Shown: piece after piece, positions 1 through 5,877 of the stretch
Layout of the letters: every line of letters starts with the position of its first letter
Position numbering within the stretch: position 1 is the stretch's first letter
Assembly: GCA_034431895.1 (NCBI GenBank)
Contig: DAOUCM010000273.1
Span: forward strand, 1-12,014
Length of the DNA stretch: 12,014 bases
From: JAABUE01 sp034431895
GTDB lineage: Bacteria; Chloroflexota; Anaerolineae; Anaerolineales; Villigracilaceae
Direction: 5' to 3'
Notes under the pieces: generated by a model
Told to the model about the DNA's origin: nothing
What the model saw: only the letters and a program-made list of their open reading frames with translations
Databases searched by the model: none
Made by a program: the position numbers and the translations under genes

Positions 1-111
1 GCTGATTTCATAGACCGCCACGCCCGCTGCCGCCAGGATGAGCGTACAGCAACACAGCAATACAAGGATGACGCCAATTACGATGGTAACGGTATTCTTC
101 GATTCACGCAT
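1..111 (-). CDS. Membrane-anchored protein, N-terminal part only
   Basis: The reverse strand is open from an ATG at 111 to the left edge, giving 37 residues that begin MRESKNTVTIVIGVILVLLC. A short polar, charged start is followed by one strongly hydrophobic segment (about residues 8-34) containing three cysteines in a row, so this is a membrane anchor or uncleaved signal. A purine-rich ribosome-binding site (GGAGAAGGA, reverse strand of 121-129) lies about 9 bases ahead of the ATG, which supports the start. The rest lies outside the window, so the family cannot be named. The gene is divergent from the rightward cluster and separated from it by the repeat array. No twin-arginine motif or lipobox is visible. 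Confidence 0.6.
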   Translation of the reverse strand, partial: MRESKNTVTIVIGVILVLLCCCTLILAAAGVAVYEIS

Positions 112-186
112 AAGAGATTTTCCTTCTCCAAAACCTGGGCTCCGCAGTCTGCGCCCGAAGTCTAATGGAGTTTAACAAATGAGAGC

Positions 187-592
187 GTATCACCAGGCTC
201 TGTATCACCAGGCTCTGTATCACCAGGCCCTGTATCACCAGGCTCTGCCTGGTTGAACCGACCGAAGACCGGTGGTACGAGAGGACGGCAACAACTGGAA
301 GCCGAAACAACGTATCACCAGGCTCCGTATCACCAGGCCCTGTATCACCAGGCTCCGTATCACCAGGCCCTGTATCACCAGGCTCTGCCTGGTCGAACCG
401 ACCAAAGGTCGGTGGTACGAGAGGACGGCAACAACTGGAAGCCAAAACAACGTATCACCAGGCCCTGTATCACCAGGCTCTGCCTGGCCGAACCGACTAA
501 AGGTCGGTGGTACGAGAGGACGGCAACAACTGGAAGCCGAAACAGCGTATCACCGGCTCTGCCTGGTCGAACCGACCGAAGGCCGGTGGTAC
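187..592. repeat. Nested tandem repeat array of 15-bp units and 65-bp units
   Basis: The 15-bp unit GTATCACCAGGCTCT (variants end CCCT or CTCC) occurs in runs of 4 (187-246), 5 (312-386), 2 (452-481) and 1 (547-560, one base missing). Each of the first three runs is followed by a near-identical 65-bp unit starting GCCTGG (247-311, 387-451, 482-546). The fourth is followed by only the first 32 bases (561-592), after which the sequence diverges. Within the 5-unit run, 312-341 and 342-371 are an exact 30-bp duplication. Stop-free reading frames cross the array on both strands, but 65 is not a multiple of three, so the repeat changes frame at each block. It is therefore treated as non-coding. The family is not recognised. 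Confidence 0.9.
372..418 (+). repeat. Best-paired 47-nt core of the repeat, potential three-way junction
   Basis: The last 15-bp unit of a run plus the first 32 bases of the 65-bp unit can pair almost completely. Outer stem: GTATC (372-376) with GGTAC (414-418), one U-G pair. Hairpin 1: ACCAGG (377-382) with CCTGGT (388-393), loop CTCTG. Hairpin 2: ACCGACC (397-403) with GGTCGGT (407-413), loop AAA. Only CGA (394-396) joins the two hairpins. Equivalent cores lie at 232-278, 467-513 and 547-592. Copy 467-513 keeps hairpin 2 with a wobble pair but loses the base pair at the foot of hairpin 1. Copies 232-278 and 547-592 have two and one mismatches in hairpin 2. The folding was done by eye. Whether it acts as DNA or RNA is unknown. 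Confidence 0.6.
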
Positions 593-770
593 AACGGCTA
601 CGACGGCTGATAGTCGCCTCTTGCCAGATGATGGAAATACCTTGTTAAACTTCATGAGACTTTGGAGTCCAATCTTACTCGATTTTTTGTGATTTCAGGA
701 CATGAATTTGCATTCATTGTATGCCCCAAAAGTCGTCAACCTTTGCGCGCACACTTCTTTCTTCGACCAG
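593..770. other. Intergenic stretch without a recognisable gene
   Basis: Between the repeat array and the acyltransferase promoter the sequence becomes more AT-rich. An open frame in phase with the acyltransferase extends back to a TTG at 662, but its 48 extra residues do not resemble the N-terminus of this family and have no ribosome-binding site. No tRNA, terminator or small gene was identified. Confidence 0.5.
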
Positions 771-799
771 TTGCAGCATTTTCCCAATTGGCATACAAT
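771..799 (+). promoter_or_regulatory. Candidate sigma-70-type promoter for the acyltransferase gene, near-leaderless
   Basis: TTGCAG (771-776, weak -35 match) and TACAAT (794-799, 5 of 6 bases of the -10 consensus) are separated by exactly 17 bp. Transcription starting about 7 bases past the -10 would begin at or next to the ATG at 806, leaving no room for a ribosome-binding site. A leaderless mRNA is therefore inferred. The AT-rich context after a GC-rich array supports a promoter here, but the -35 match is poor. Confidence 0.5.
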
Positions 800-801
800 T
801 G
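785..801. promoter_or_regulatory. CAATTG-N5-CAATTG candidate operator overlapping the -10 box
   Basis: Two copies of the palindrome CAATTG (785-790 and 796-801) have starts 11 bp apart, about one helical turn, and together form a 17-bp inverted repeat. The second copy overlaps the proposed -10 box, a position where a dimeric repressor could block transcription. The regulator is unknown and chance occurrence is possible. Confidence 0.35.
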
Positions 802-805
802 TCCC

Positions 806-1507
806 ATGCGTAATTTTCTCCGCTGGCTGCTCCGCCTGGTCATCAACCTGATTGCCGACGTGCAAGTGCGCGGCTATGAACACGTCCCCACGCAGGGCAA
901 CTTTGTCATTGCCACCAATCACCTGGGCATCGTAGACGCCGCTATGGCCTTCTACGCCCTCGACCGCTGGGATTTATTCATCCCGGTGGCCGAAAAGTGG
1001 GAAAAGAATCCTTTCCTGCGCTGGTTGGGGAAATACTTCAATTTCATTTTCATTGACCGCTTCAATCCCGATGTCAAGGCCCTGCGCAAAATCATCAAAT
1101 TGATGGACGAGGGCAATAACCTGGTCATTGCTCCCGAAGGGACGCGCAGCCGGGTTGGCTCGATGATCGAGGGCAAGCCCGGCGTCAGTTACCTGGCTGC
1201 CAGGCTCGGACACCCCATCATTCCCGTCGCGCTGGCCGGGACAGAAGACAAAGTGGTCTTTGGCAATCTCAAGCGCCTGCGCCGCAGTCATATTACCGTT
1301 ACAGCCGGACCAGCGTTCACCTTGCCGCCCCTGCCCAAAACGAACCGCGACGCTGCCTTGAAACAATACACCGATGAAATCATGTGTCGCATTGCTGCCC
1401 TCCTGCCAGCCAAGTATCATGGCGTCTATGCTGCACATCCCCGCTTGAAGGAACTGTTAGCCCAGCGCTACCCCCCATGCGACGCTACATTTCATTCACC
1501 GTCTTGA
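806..1507 (+). CDS. plsC: 1-acyl-sn-glycerol-3-phosphate acyltransferase (PlsC family)
   Basis: A 233-residue protein of the lysophospholipid acyltransferase family, which transfers an acyl group to the sn-2 position of lysophosphatidic acid at the cytoplasmic face of the membrane. The family motifs appear in order: NHLGIVD (catalytic H39 and D44, the HX4D motif), FIDR (82-85), PEGTRS (110-115) and IPVALAG (139-145). The N-terminus has a hydrophobic, Arg-containing segment (1-17) suited to membrane association. The length is normal for the family. The only ATG consistent with the family start is at 806, directly after a -10-like box, so a leaderless message is likely. The last 31 bp overlap the next gene, which suggests coupled translation. 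Bacteria often carry several paralogues, so the exact acceptor cannot be fixed from sequence. Confidence 0.87.
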   Translation: MRNFLRWLLRLVINLIADVQVRGYEHVPTQGNFVIATNHLGIVDAAMAFYALDRWDLFIPVAEKWEKNPFLRWLGKYFNFIFIDRFNPDVKALRKIIKLMDEGNNLVIAPEGTRSRVGSMIEGKPGVSYLAARLGHPIIPVALAGTEDKVVFGNLKRLRRSHITVTAGPAFTLPPLPKTNRDAALKQYTDEIMCRIAALLPAKYHGVYAAHPRLKELLAQRYPPCDATFHSPS

Positions 1508-3024
1508 TTTCAGGCATGACCACGCTGGCAGCCGAATTTGGCGCCTCGCGCTTGCTGCAAATGCGCTTTGGCAGCGTCAACCTGGTATGGGCGGTCATCA
1601 TTGGACTGATTCTGGTCTACTTTGCCGCCGGCTATGCCCTGGGCGGCCGGCAAGCCGACCGATCGCCGCACCCTGAAACCATGTTCACCTTTCTGGCATG
1701 GGGCGGCGCGACGCTGGGATTGATCCCGGTCATCTCACAGCCCATCTTGCTGGCTGCTGCCTCTGCCATGCAGGCCCTCGACCTGGGCGTCATTGCCGCC
1801 TCGTTCCTGGCGACCTTGCTGCTGTTCAGCGTCCCGGTCACCTTGCTGGCGATGACCTCGCCTTTTGCCCTCCGCATTACTCTTCAAGACACCCAGCAGG
1901 CCGGCAACGTGGCCGGCAACTTGTATGCGCTTTCTACGGTTGGCTCGGTGCTGGGCGCCTTCCTGCCCACCTTGCTGCTCTTCCCGCTGCTGGGTGTCAG
2001 CCGCACCCTTCTGCTCTTTGGCTTGCTCATCCTGCTGGTGGCCCTGGGCGGCCTGGAATTGGAAAAACGCCGCCGTAAAGTGGCTCTCTTTGGGCTGTGG
2101 GCGCTCGTGCTGACAGGCTTCTTGCTCTTTGGTGATTTTCATGTCAAGAATTCGCCCGGCCAAGTTTTCGAGACCGAGTCCCAATATAACTACATTGAAG
2201 TCCAGCAAGTCAACGGGTTCACGCTGCTGCGCTTGAACGACGGACAGGGCGTCCATTCCATCTACCATCCCGAACTGCTCTACTACAACGGTCCGTGGGA
2301 ACATTTCCTGGTCGCTCCCTTCTTCAACCCGAACTACGCGCCCGAAGACGTAAAACGCATCGCCATCGTCGGGCTGGCCGCCGGGACGACCGCGCGTCAG
2401 GCTGCCGAGGTGTTCGATGCCGTCGAGATAGACGGCTTCGAACTCGATGGCGAGATCGTAGCCGTAGGGCGTCAGTACTTTGGCATGACCATGCCCAACC
2501 TGACCGTCTATATCGAAGATGGCCGCTGGGGCCTGGAACACAGCCCAGGGCAATACGACTTGATTGCCGTAGATGCCTACCGCCCGCCTTACATCCCGCC
2601 GCACATGACCACGCAGCAATTCTTCCAAATTGCCTACGACCGCCTGAGCGACAAAGGCGTGCTGGCCATCAACGTTGGGCGCGCGCCCGGCGACCGCCGC
2701 CTGATTGATGGACTCGCCACCACGATCGCAAGCGTCTTCCCTTCCATTCACATCATAGACATCCCCAATACGCTCAACTCGATCGTCTACGCCAGCAAAC
2801 AACCAACCCAAGCAGACGACCTGATGCACAACTACGCCGCCCTCTCCGCGCGCGAGGATGTCCATCCACTCCTCCTGACGGTTCTCAGTTCCACCCTCGT
2901 CAACCTGCAACCCGGTTATGAAACCACGCAAATCTTCACCGATGACCAAACCCCCATCGAATGGCTGACCGACAACCTGGTCGTCAACTTTCTCCTGCAC
3001 GGCGACGTAGAGACGTTACAATGA
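1477..3024 (+). CDS. Polytopic membrane protein fused to a spermidine-synthase-like domain
   Basis: A 515-residue, two-part protein. Residues 5-220 hold about seven or eight hydrophobic segments, including AGNLYALSTVGSVLGAFLP (145-163), typical of the membrane half of spermidine-synthase fusions. Residues 230-515 resemble the aminopropyltransferase (SpeE) Rossmann fold: SQYNYIEV (235-242), nucleotide-binding loop GLAAGTTAR (299-307), VEIDGFELD (316-324), EDGR (347-350), YDLIAVDAY with D366 (360-368), and the C-terminal TDDQTPIEWL (488-497). The glycine-rich loop differs from the GGGDG of true SpeE, so the substrate is uncertain; these fusions are often annotated as spermidine synthase without proof. 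The ATG at 1477 lies inside the acyltransferase gene and lacks a clear ribosome-binding site, suggesting coupled translation. The first membrane segment starts immediately after it, which supports this start. Confidence 0.8.
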   Translation: MRRYISFTVLISGMTTLAAEFGASRLLQMRFGSVNLVWAVIIGLILVYFAAGYALGGRQADRSPHPETMFTFLAWGGATLGLIPVISQPILLAAASAMQALDLGVIAASFLATLLLFSVPVTLLAMTSPFALRITLQDTQQAGNVAGNLYALSTVGSVLGAFLPTLLLFPLLGVSRTLLLFGLLILLVALGGLELEKRRRKVALFGLWALVLTGFLLFGDFHVKNSPGQVFETESQYNYIEVQQVNGFTLLRLNDGQGVHSIYHPELLYYNGPWEHFLVAPFFNPNYAPEDVKRIAIVGLAAGTTARQAAEVFDAVEIDGFELDGEIVAVGRQYFGMTMPNLTVYIEDGRWGLEHSPGQYDLIAVDAYRPPYIPPHMTTQQFFQIAYDRLSDKGVLAINVGRAPGDRRLIDGLATTIASVFPSIHIIDIPNTLNSIVYASKQPTQADDLMHNYAALSAREDVHPLLLTVLSSTLVNLQPGYETTQIFTDDQTPIEWLTDNLVVNFLLHGDVETLQ

Positions 3025-3035
3025 GGTAAACAGGT

Positions 3036-3707
3036 ATGTTCCCCCGCTTGATTTCCTTCCTCACCACCCTCTTGACCCCCCTTGTTCTATTGGGACTCGC
3101 TCTGCGCCTGCTGCTCACGCCGGCTTTCTTGCACATCGAATACAACCTGCCGGGCTTTCCTCCCGACGAATATGGCTTCACCACCGCCGATCGGCTGACC
3201 TATGCTCCGTTTGCCCTGGAATACCTGCTGAACGACCAAGGCCTCTCCTACCTGGAGCGATTGACCTTCCCCGACGGCGCCTCGCTGTTCAATGCGCGCG
3301 AATTGAGCCACATGCAAGATGTCAAGGTCATTACCCAGGCCAGCCTCAAAATTTGGTATGCGTCCTTGCTGCTGCTATTCCTGCTCGGAGTATGGGCCAG
3401 GCAGGGGAAATGGCAGCCGGCCTATCTTCAGGGCCTGAAGCGCGGAGGCTGGCTGACGCTGGGGTTGATTGTTACGGTCGGTCTATTTGCGGCCCTGGCC
3501 TTCTGGCAATTCTTCACCTGGTTTCACTCCCTCTTCTTCGAGGGCGATTCCTGGCTGTTCTTGTACTCCGACACACTCATCCGCCTGTTCCCCATGCAAT
3601 TCTGGCAAGACGTATTCCTGGGCGCCGGTCTCATCGCCGCTGCCGGCGCGGCAGGCTTGATTCTGGGAATACGCAATCCACGTTTTGGTGTTAAGGACAG
3701 TGTATAA
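3036..3707 (+). CDS. DUF1461 / TIGR01906 family integral membrane protein
   Basis: A 223-residue membrane protein. About four hydrophobic segments are visible (roughly 7-30, 107-121, 138-160, 194-212). Family hallmarks are YGFTTADR (46-53), LFNARELSHMQDVK (84-97) and the aromatic stretch ending FHSLFFEGDSWLFLYSDTLI then RLFPMQFWQDVF (163-194). The large segment between the first two membrane spans is probably exposed outside the membrane. No biochemical function is established for the family. A GAGGT ribosome-binding site (3023-3027) overlaps the stop codon of the preceding gene and lies 8 bases before the ATG. Only 11 bp separate the two genes, so they should share a transcript. A -10-like TATAAT for the next gene overlaps its stop codon. 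Confidence 0.8.
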   Translation: MFPRLISFLTTLLTPLVLLGLALRLLLTPAFLHIEYNLPGFPPDEYGFTTADRLTYAPFALEYLLNDQGLSYLERLTFPDGASLFNARELSHMQDVKVITQASLKIWYASLLLLFLLGVWARQGKWQPAYLQGLKRGGWLTLGLIVTVGLFAALAFWQFFTWFHSLFFEGDSWLFLYSDTLIRLFPMQFWQDVFLGAGLIAAAGAAGLILGIRNPRFGVKDSV

Positions 3708-3708
3708 T
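3703..3708 (+). promoter_or_regulatory. Candidate internal -10 box ahead of fabG
   Basis: A perfect TATAAT lies in the last codons of the DUF1461 gene, 20 bases before the fabG ATG. A start about 7 bases downstream would give a leader of roughly 14 bases beginning at the AAAGGAG ribosome-binding site (3715-3721). No good -35 hexamer is found at 16-18 bp spacing, so activity is uncertain. An internal promoter would let fabG and the downstream nusB-tat genes be expressed apart from the upstream membrane genes. Confidence 0.4.
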
Positions 3709-3728
3709 TCACTCAAAGGAGCGACAGG

Positions 3729-4487
3729 ATGTCCGAAACCTTATCGTTGGAAAAGCGTGTTGCCCTCGTTACCGGCGCCTCACGCGGCATTGGGCGCGCT
3801 ATTGCGCTCGAACTGGCGGCGCGCGGCGCGGCTGTAGTCGTCAATTATCACCAATCGCCAGAACGCGCAAACGAGGTGGTGAAAGCCATCCAAGCCGGCG
3901 GCGGTCAGGCGGCAGCATTCCAGGCAGATGTCTCGCAATTCGAGCAAGCGCAAAACCTGGTGAAGTTCGTCCTCGATACTTTTGGCGACCTGCACATCCT
4001 GGTCAACAACGCTGGCATCACCCGCGATACGCTCATCATGATGATGTCCGAAGCCGACTGGGACGCCGTCATCGAAACCAACCTGAAAAGCGCCTTCAAT
4101 TGCTCGAAAGCCGCCATCAAACACATGATGCGCAAACGCTACGGGCGCATCATCAACATCGCTTCGGTGGCCGGGCAGATGGGCAACCCCGGTCAAACCA
4201 ATTATTCGGCCTCCAAGGCCGGGCAAATTGGCTTCACCAAGGCACTGGCGCGTGAAGTGGCGGCGCGCAATATTACCGTCAACGCGGTAGCGCCCGGCTT
4301 CGTAGAGACCGAGATCCTGAACGCCATGCCGCCCGGCGCGCTCGAAACCGCTCTCAAATGGGTGCCGCTGGGGCGCATCGGCCAGCCCCAAGAAATCGCT
4401 TATGCGGTTGCTTTTCTCGCCTCCGACCAGGCCGCTTATATTACCGGCCAGACGCTAGGCGTGGATGGCGGTATGGCGATGATGTAA
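3729..4487 (+). CDS. fabG: 3-oxoacyl-ACP reductase-type short-chain dehydrogenase (FabG)
   Basis: A 252-residue classical short-chain dehydrogenase/reductase. FabG reduces 3-oxoacyl-ACP to 3-hydroxyacyl-ACP with NADPH in fatty-acid elongation in the cytoplasm. The cofactor loop TGASRGIG spans 15-22, with D67 and NNAG (93-96). The catalytic tetrad is N118, S146, Y159 and K163 (NYSASKAG). NAVAPGFVETE (185-195) and the C-terminal GQTLGVDGG are typical of FabG. The length is standard. A strong ribosome-binding site AAAGGAG (3715-3721) sits 7 bases before the ATG. No other fatty-acid synthesis gene except the PlsC-type acyltransferase is nearby. A different SDR substrate cannot be excluded, as the family is large, but motif agreement with FabG is close throughout. 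Confidence 0.87.
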   Translation: MSETLSLEKRVALVTGASRGIGRAIALELAARGAAVVVNYHQSPERANEVVKAIQAGGGQAAAFQADVSQFEQAQNLVKFVLDTFGDLHILVNNAGITRDTLIMMMSEADWDAVIETNLKSAFNCSKAAIKHMMRKRYGRIINIASVAGQMGNPGQTNYSASKAGQIGFTKALAREVAARNITVNAVAPGFVETEILNAMPPGALETALKWVPLGRIGQPQEIAYAVAFLASDQAAYITGQTLGVDGGMAMM

Positions 4488-4494
4488 ATTCTTC

Positions 4495-4539
4495 CCTCAC
4501 CCTTGCCCCTCTCCTTCTGGAAGAGGAGTTGGGGTGAGG
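4495..4539. repeat. CCCTCACCC-type palindromic intergenic repeat
   Basis: Arms CCTCACCC (4495-4502) and GGGTGAGG (4532-4539) pair perfectly. Counting inward, 13 of 17 positions pair between 4495-4511 and 4523-4539, with an 11-base loop. Elements with this CCTCACCC...GGGGTGAGG pattern recur between genes in many GC-rich bacterial genomes. That statement is from general recall, not checked here. It occupies most of the 68-bp gap between fabG and the Asp23 gene. No T-run follows, so it is not a classical terminator, though it could stabilise the mRNA or attenuate transcription. Confidence 0.7.
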
Positions 4540-4555
4540 CCCCACAGGAGAAACC

Positions 4556-4912
4556 ATGACAGGTTCGAATCGTCCTCCCGGCAAAACCACTGTCTCCACT
4601 GACGTGTTGATTGCCATTGCCAAACTCTCTGCATTGGGCGTGCCGGGCGTCAGCCACATGGCGCCTGTACCGGGCGGCGTCAACCGCCTGTTCCGGCGCG
4701 GCGCAGGGGATGGCGTCCGCATTGACGTGCAAGAAGACATGGTCGCTGTTGACCTTTATCTAATATTGAAAGAAAGCGTCAACATCCGCGAAGTCAGCCG
4801 CAACGTACAGCAGCAGGTAGCGCGCGCCATTCAAGAAATGATCGGTATGGACGTTGACCATGTCGACATCCACATCGAAGACATCGAATACGAGGAAGAT
4901 AGCGAGGCCTGA
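4556..4912 (+). CDS. Asp23/Gls24 family (DUF322) envelope stress-type protein
   Basis: A 118-residue acidic protein. It has the Asp23/Gls24 pattern: a starting strand and helix (TTVSTDVLIAIAKLSALGVPGV, 11-32), a basic turn, VRIDVQEDMVAVDLYLILK (54-72), a helix VNIREVSRNVQQQVARAIQEM (75-95) and a final strand VDHVDIHIEDIEY (100-112). Family members are small soluble or membrane-associated proteins linked to the cell envelope, with unclear molecular roles. In Firmicutes a homologue (YqhY) is often encoded just before nusB, and the same order is seen here with a 7-bp gap. An AGGAG ribosome-binding site (4546-4550) lies 5 bases before the ATG. The palindrome at 4495-4539 directly precedes it. Confidence 0.83.
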   Translation: MTGSNRPPGKTTVSTDVLIAIAKLSALGVPGVSHMAPVPGGVNRLFRRGAGDGVRIDVQEDMVAVDLYLILKESVNIREVSRNVQQQVARAIQEMIGMDVDHVDIHIEDIEYEEDSEA

Positions 4913-4919
4913 AACCCGT

Positions 4920-5372
4920 ATGAAGTCCCGCACCAGGGCGCGCAGCCTGGCCCTGCAAGTACTTTACGAAATAGACCTTGCAAACCACCCTCCCGCCGAA
5001 GTCCTCCAGGCGCGGCTGGAAGAAACACCCCTCGGCGACGATCTGGCCGAATTCGCCCGCCGCATCGTCTTTGGCTGCCTGCCCCTGCTCGACCTCCTTG
5101 ACCACGTGATCGCAAAATACGCCCCTGAATGGCCTTTCGACCAGATTGCAGTCATAGACCGCAACATCCTGCGGATGGCCTGCTGGGAATTTGCCGTCTC
5201 GGGCGAAACCCCCATCAAAGTCGTCATCAATGAGGCGGTCGAACTGGCAAAAACCTACGGCTCCGACTCCGCCCCGCGCTTTGTCAACGGCGTACTGGGC
5301 AGCCTGGCAGACCACCAACACGAAATCACACAAACCTTATCCGCACGCAACTCTGCAACAGGAGCAAGATAA
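4920..5372 (+). CDS. nusB: Transcription antitermination factor NusB
   Basis: A 150-residue, all-helical RNA-binding protein. NusB with NusE (S10) binds boxA RNA and supports antitermination of rRNA transcription. The N-terminus RTRARSLALQVLYEIDL (4-20) and the C-terminal signature TPIKVVINEAVELAKTYGSDS then RFVNGVLGSLA (97-130) are diagnostic. The length is normal. A longer open frame begins further upstream, but the ATG at 4920 places the conserved R-x-x-ALQ-x-LY motif at the expected N-terminal position. The ribosome-binding site is weak: GAGG at 4904-4907, 12 bases away and inside the end of the Asp23 gene. Translation may therefore depend on the upstream gene. The last eleven residues are poorly conserved tail. 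Confidence 0.93.
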   Translation: MKSRTRARSLALQVLYEIDLANHPPAEVLQARLEETPLGDDLAEFARRIVFGCLPLLDLLDHVIAKYAPEWPFDQIAVIDRNILRMACWEFAVSGETPIKVVINEAVELAKTYGSDSAPRFVNGVLGSLADHQHEITQTLSARNSATGAR

Positions 5373-5379
5373 ATTCAAC

Positions 5380-5877
5380 ATGGAAATCCTCGGCATTGGC
5401 CCGACTGAACTGATATTCATTATCCTGCTCGCCCTCATCATCCTGGGGCCAAAAGACATGCAAAAAGCGGGCCGCACCATTGGACGCTGGCTGCGCAACC
5501 TGGTCACCTCAGAGGGCTGGCGCGCCTTCCTCAACACCTCGCGTGAAATCCGCAACCTGCCCAATCGCCTGATGCGCGAAGCCAACCTGGAAGACCTGGA
5601 AAAAGTCAACCAGGAAATTGGGAAGATTGGGACCAATGTCAAGGAAACGGTGGATAAGAACCTGCGGCAGCCGCGCTTTGGCACCTGGGGCAGCGCCCCC
5701 CCGCCTCCTTCCAAGCCTGAACCTGCCGAGACCCTCCTGAGCGGACCGCCGGCCCCGGCCGCTCCGCCTCCTTCCAAGCCTGAACCTGCTGAGGCCGCCC
5801 CGCGCCCCGCCCCTGCCTCGGCCCTGTCCCCCTCATCCCCAACTGCGCCCCCCTCCGAGACAGAAGACCATGCGTAA
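5380..5877 (+). CDS. Sec-independent protein translocase TatA/TatB-type subunit
   Basis: A 165-residue protein of the TatA/B family, which works with TatC to export folded, twin-arginine signal proteins across the cytoplasmic membrane. One N-terminal membrane helix (8-22) starts GIGPTELIFIILLALIIL and is followed by the hinge LGPKDMQKAGRTIGR (22-36) and an amphipathic helix to about residue 65. The LGP hinge is more TatB-like than the FGP of many TatA proteins, so the subtype is left open. A charged helical part (66-95) is followed by a low-complexity Pro/Ala/Glu/Ser tail (105-160) containing two copies of PPPSKPEPAE. AGGAG (5360-5364) lies 15 bases before the ATG, rather far. It overlaps tatC by 8 bp. 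Only one A/B subunit gene is visible here. Confidence 0.85.
   Translation: MEILGIGPTELIFIILLALIILGPKDMQKAGRTIGRWLRNLVTSEGWRAFLNTSREIRNLPNRLMREANLEDLEKVNQEIGKIGTNVKETVDKNLRQPRFGTWGSAPPPPSKPEPAETLLSGPPAPAAPPPSKPEPAEAAPRPAPASALSPSSPTAPPSETEDHA
5701..5793 (+). repeat. Direct repeat within the TatA/B Pro-rich tail
   Basis: A 26-base segment (5701-5726) recurs exactly at 5764-5789, and the match continues to about 30 bases with one difference (cgag versus tgag). The copies are 63 bp apart, a multiple of three, so the duplication keeps the frame and repeats PPPSKPEPAE in the tail. This looks like a recent in-frame duplication in a disordered region. Confidence 0.8.

Noticed and set aside
187..592. 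CRISPR array
   Set aside because: The 65-bp units are near-identical to each other rather than unique spacers, the 15-bp units are directly adjacent, and no cas gene is present.
104..648. Open frames on both strands through the repeat array, encoding YHQAL-, ITRLC- or VIQSL-type peptide repeats
   Set aside because: The repeat unit has no stop codons, so any frame stays open. The 65-bp units shift the frame between blocks, no frame has a ribosome-binding site, and none resembles a known repeat protein.
662..805. Longer acyltransferase N-terminus starting at TTG 662
   Set aside because: The extra 48 residues do not match the family and have no ribosome-binding site. ATG 806 gives the normal family length.
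1735..3000. 421-codon open frame antisense to the SpeE-like fusion
   Set aside because: It is low-complexity in Gly, Gln, Glu and Val and mirrors the codon bias of the real gene. No family motif is seen.
4495..4539. Rho-independent terminator after fabG
   Set aside because: The inverted repeat is not followed by a T-run in the forward direction.
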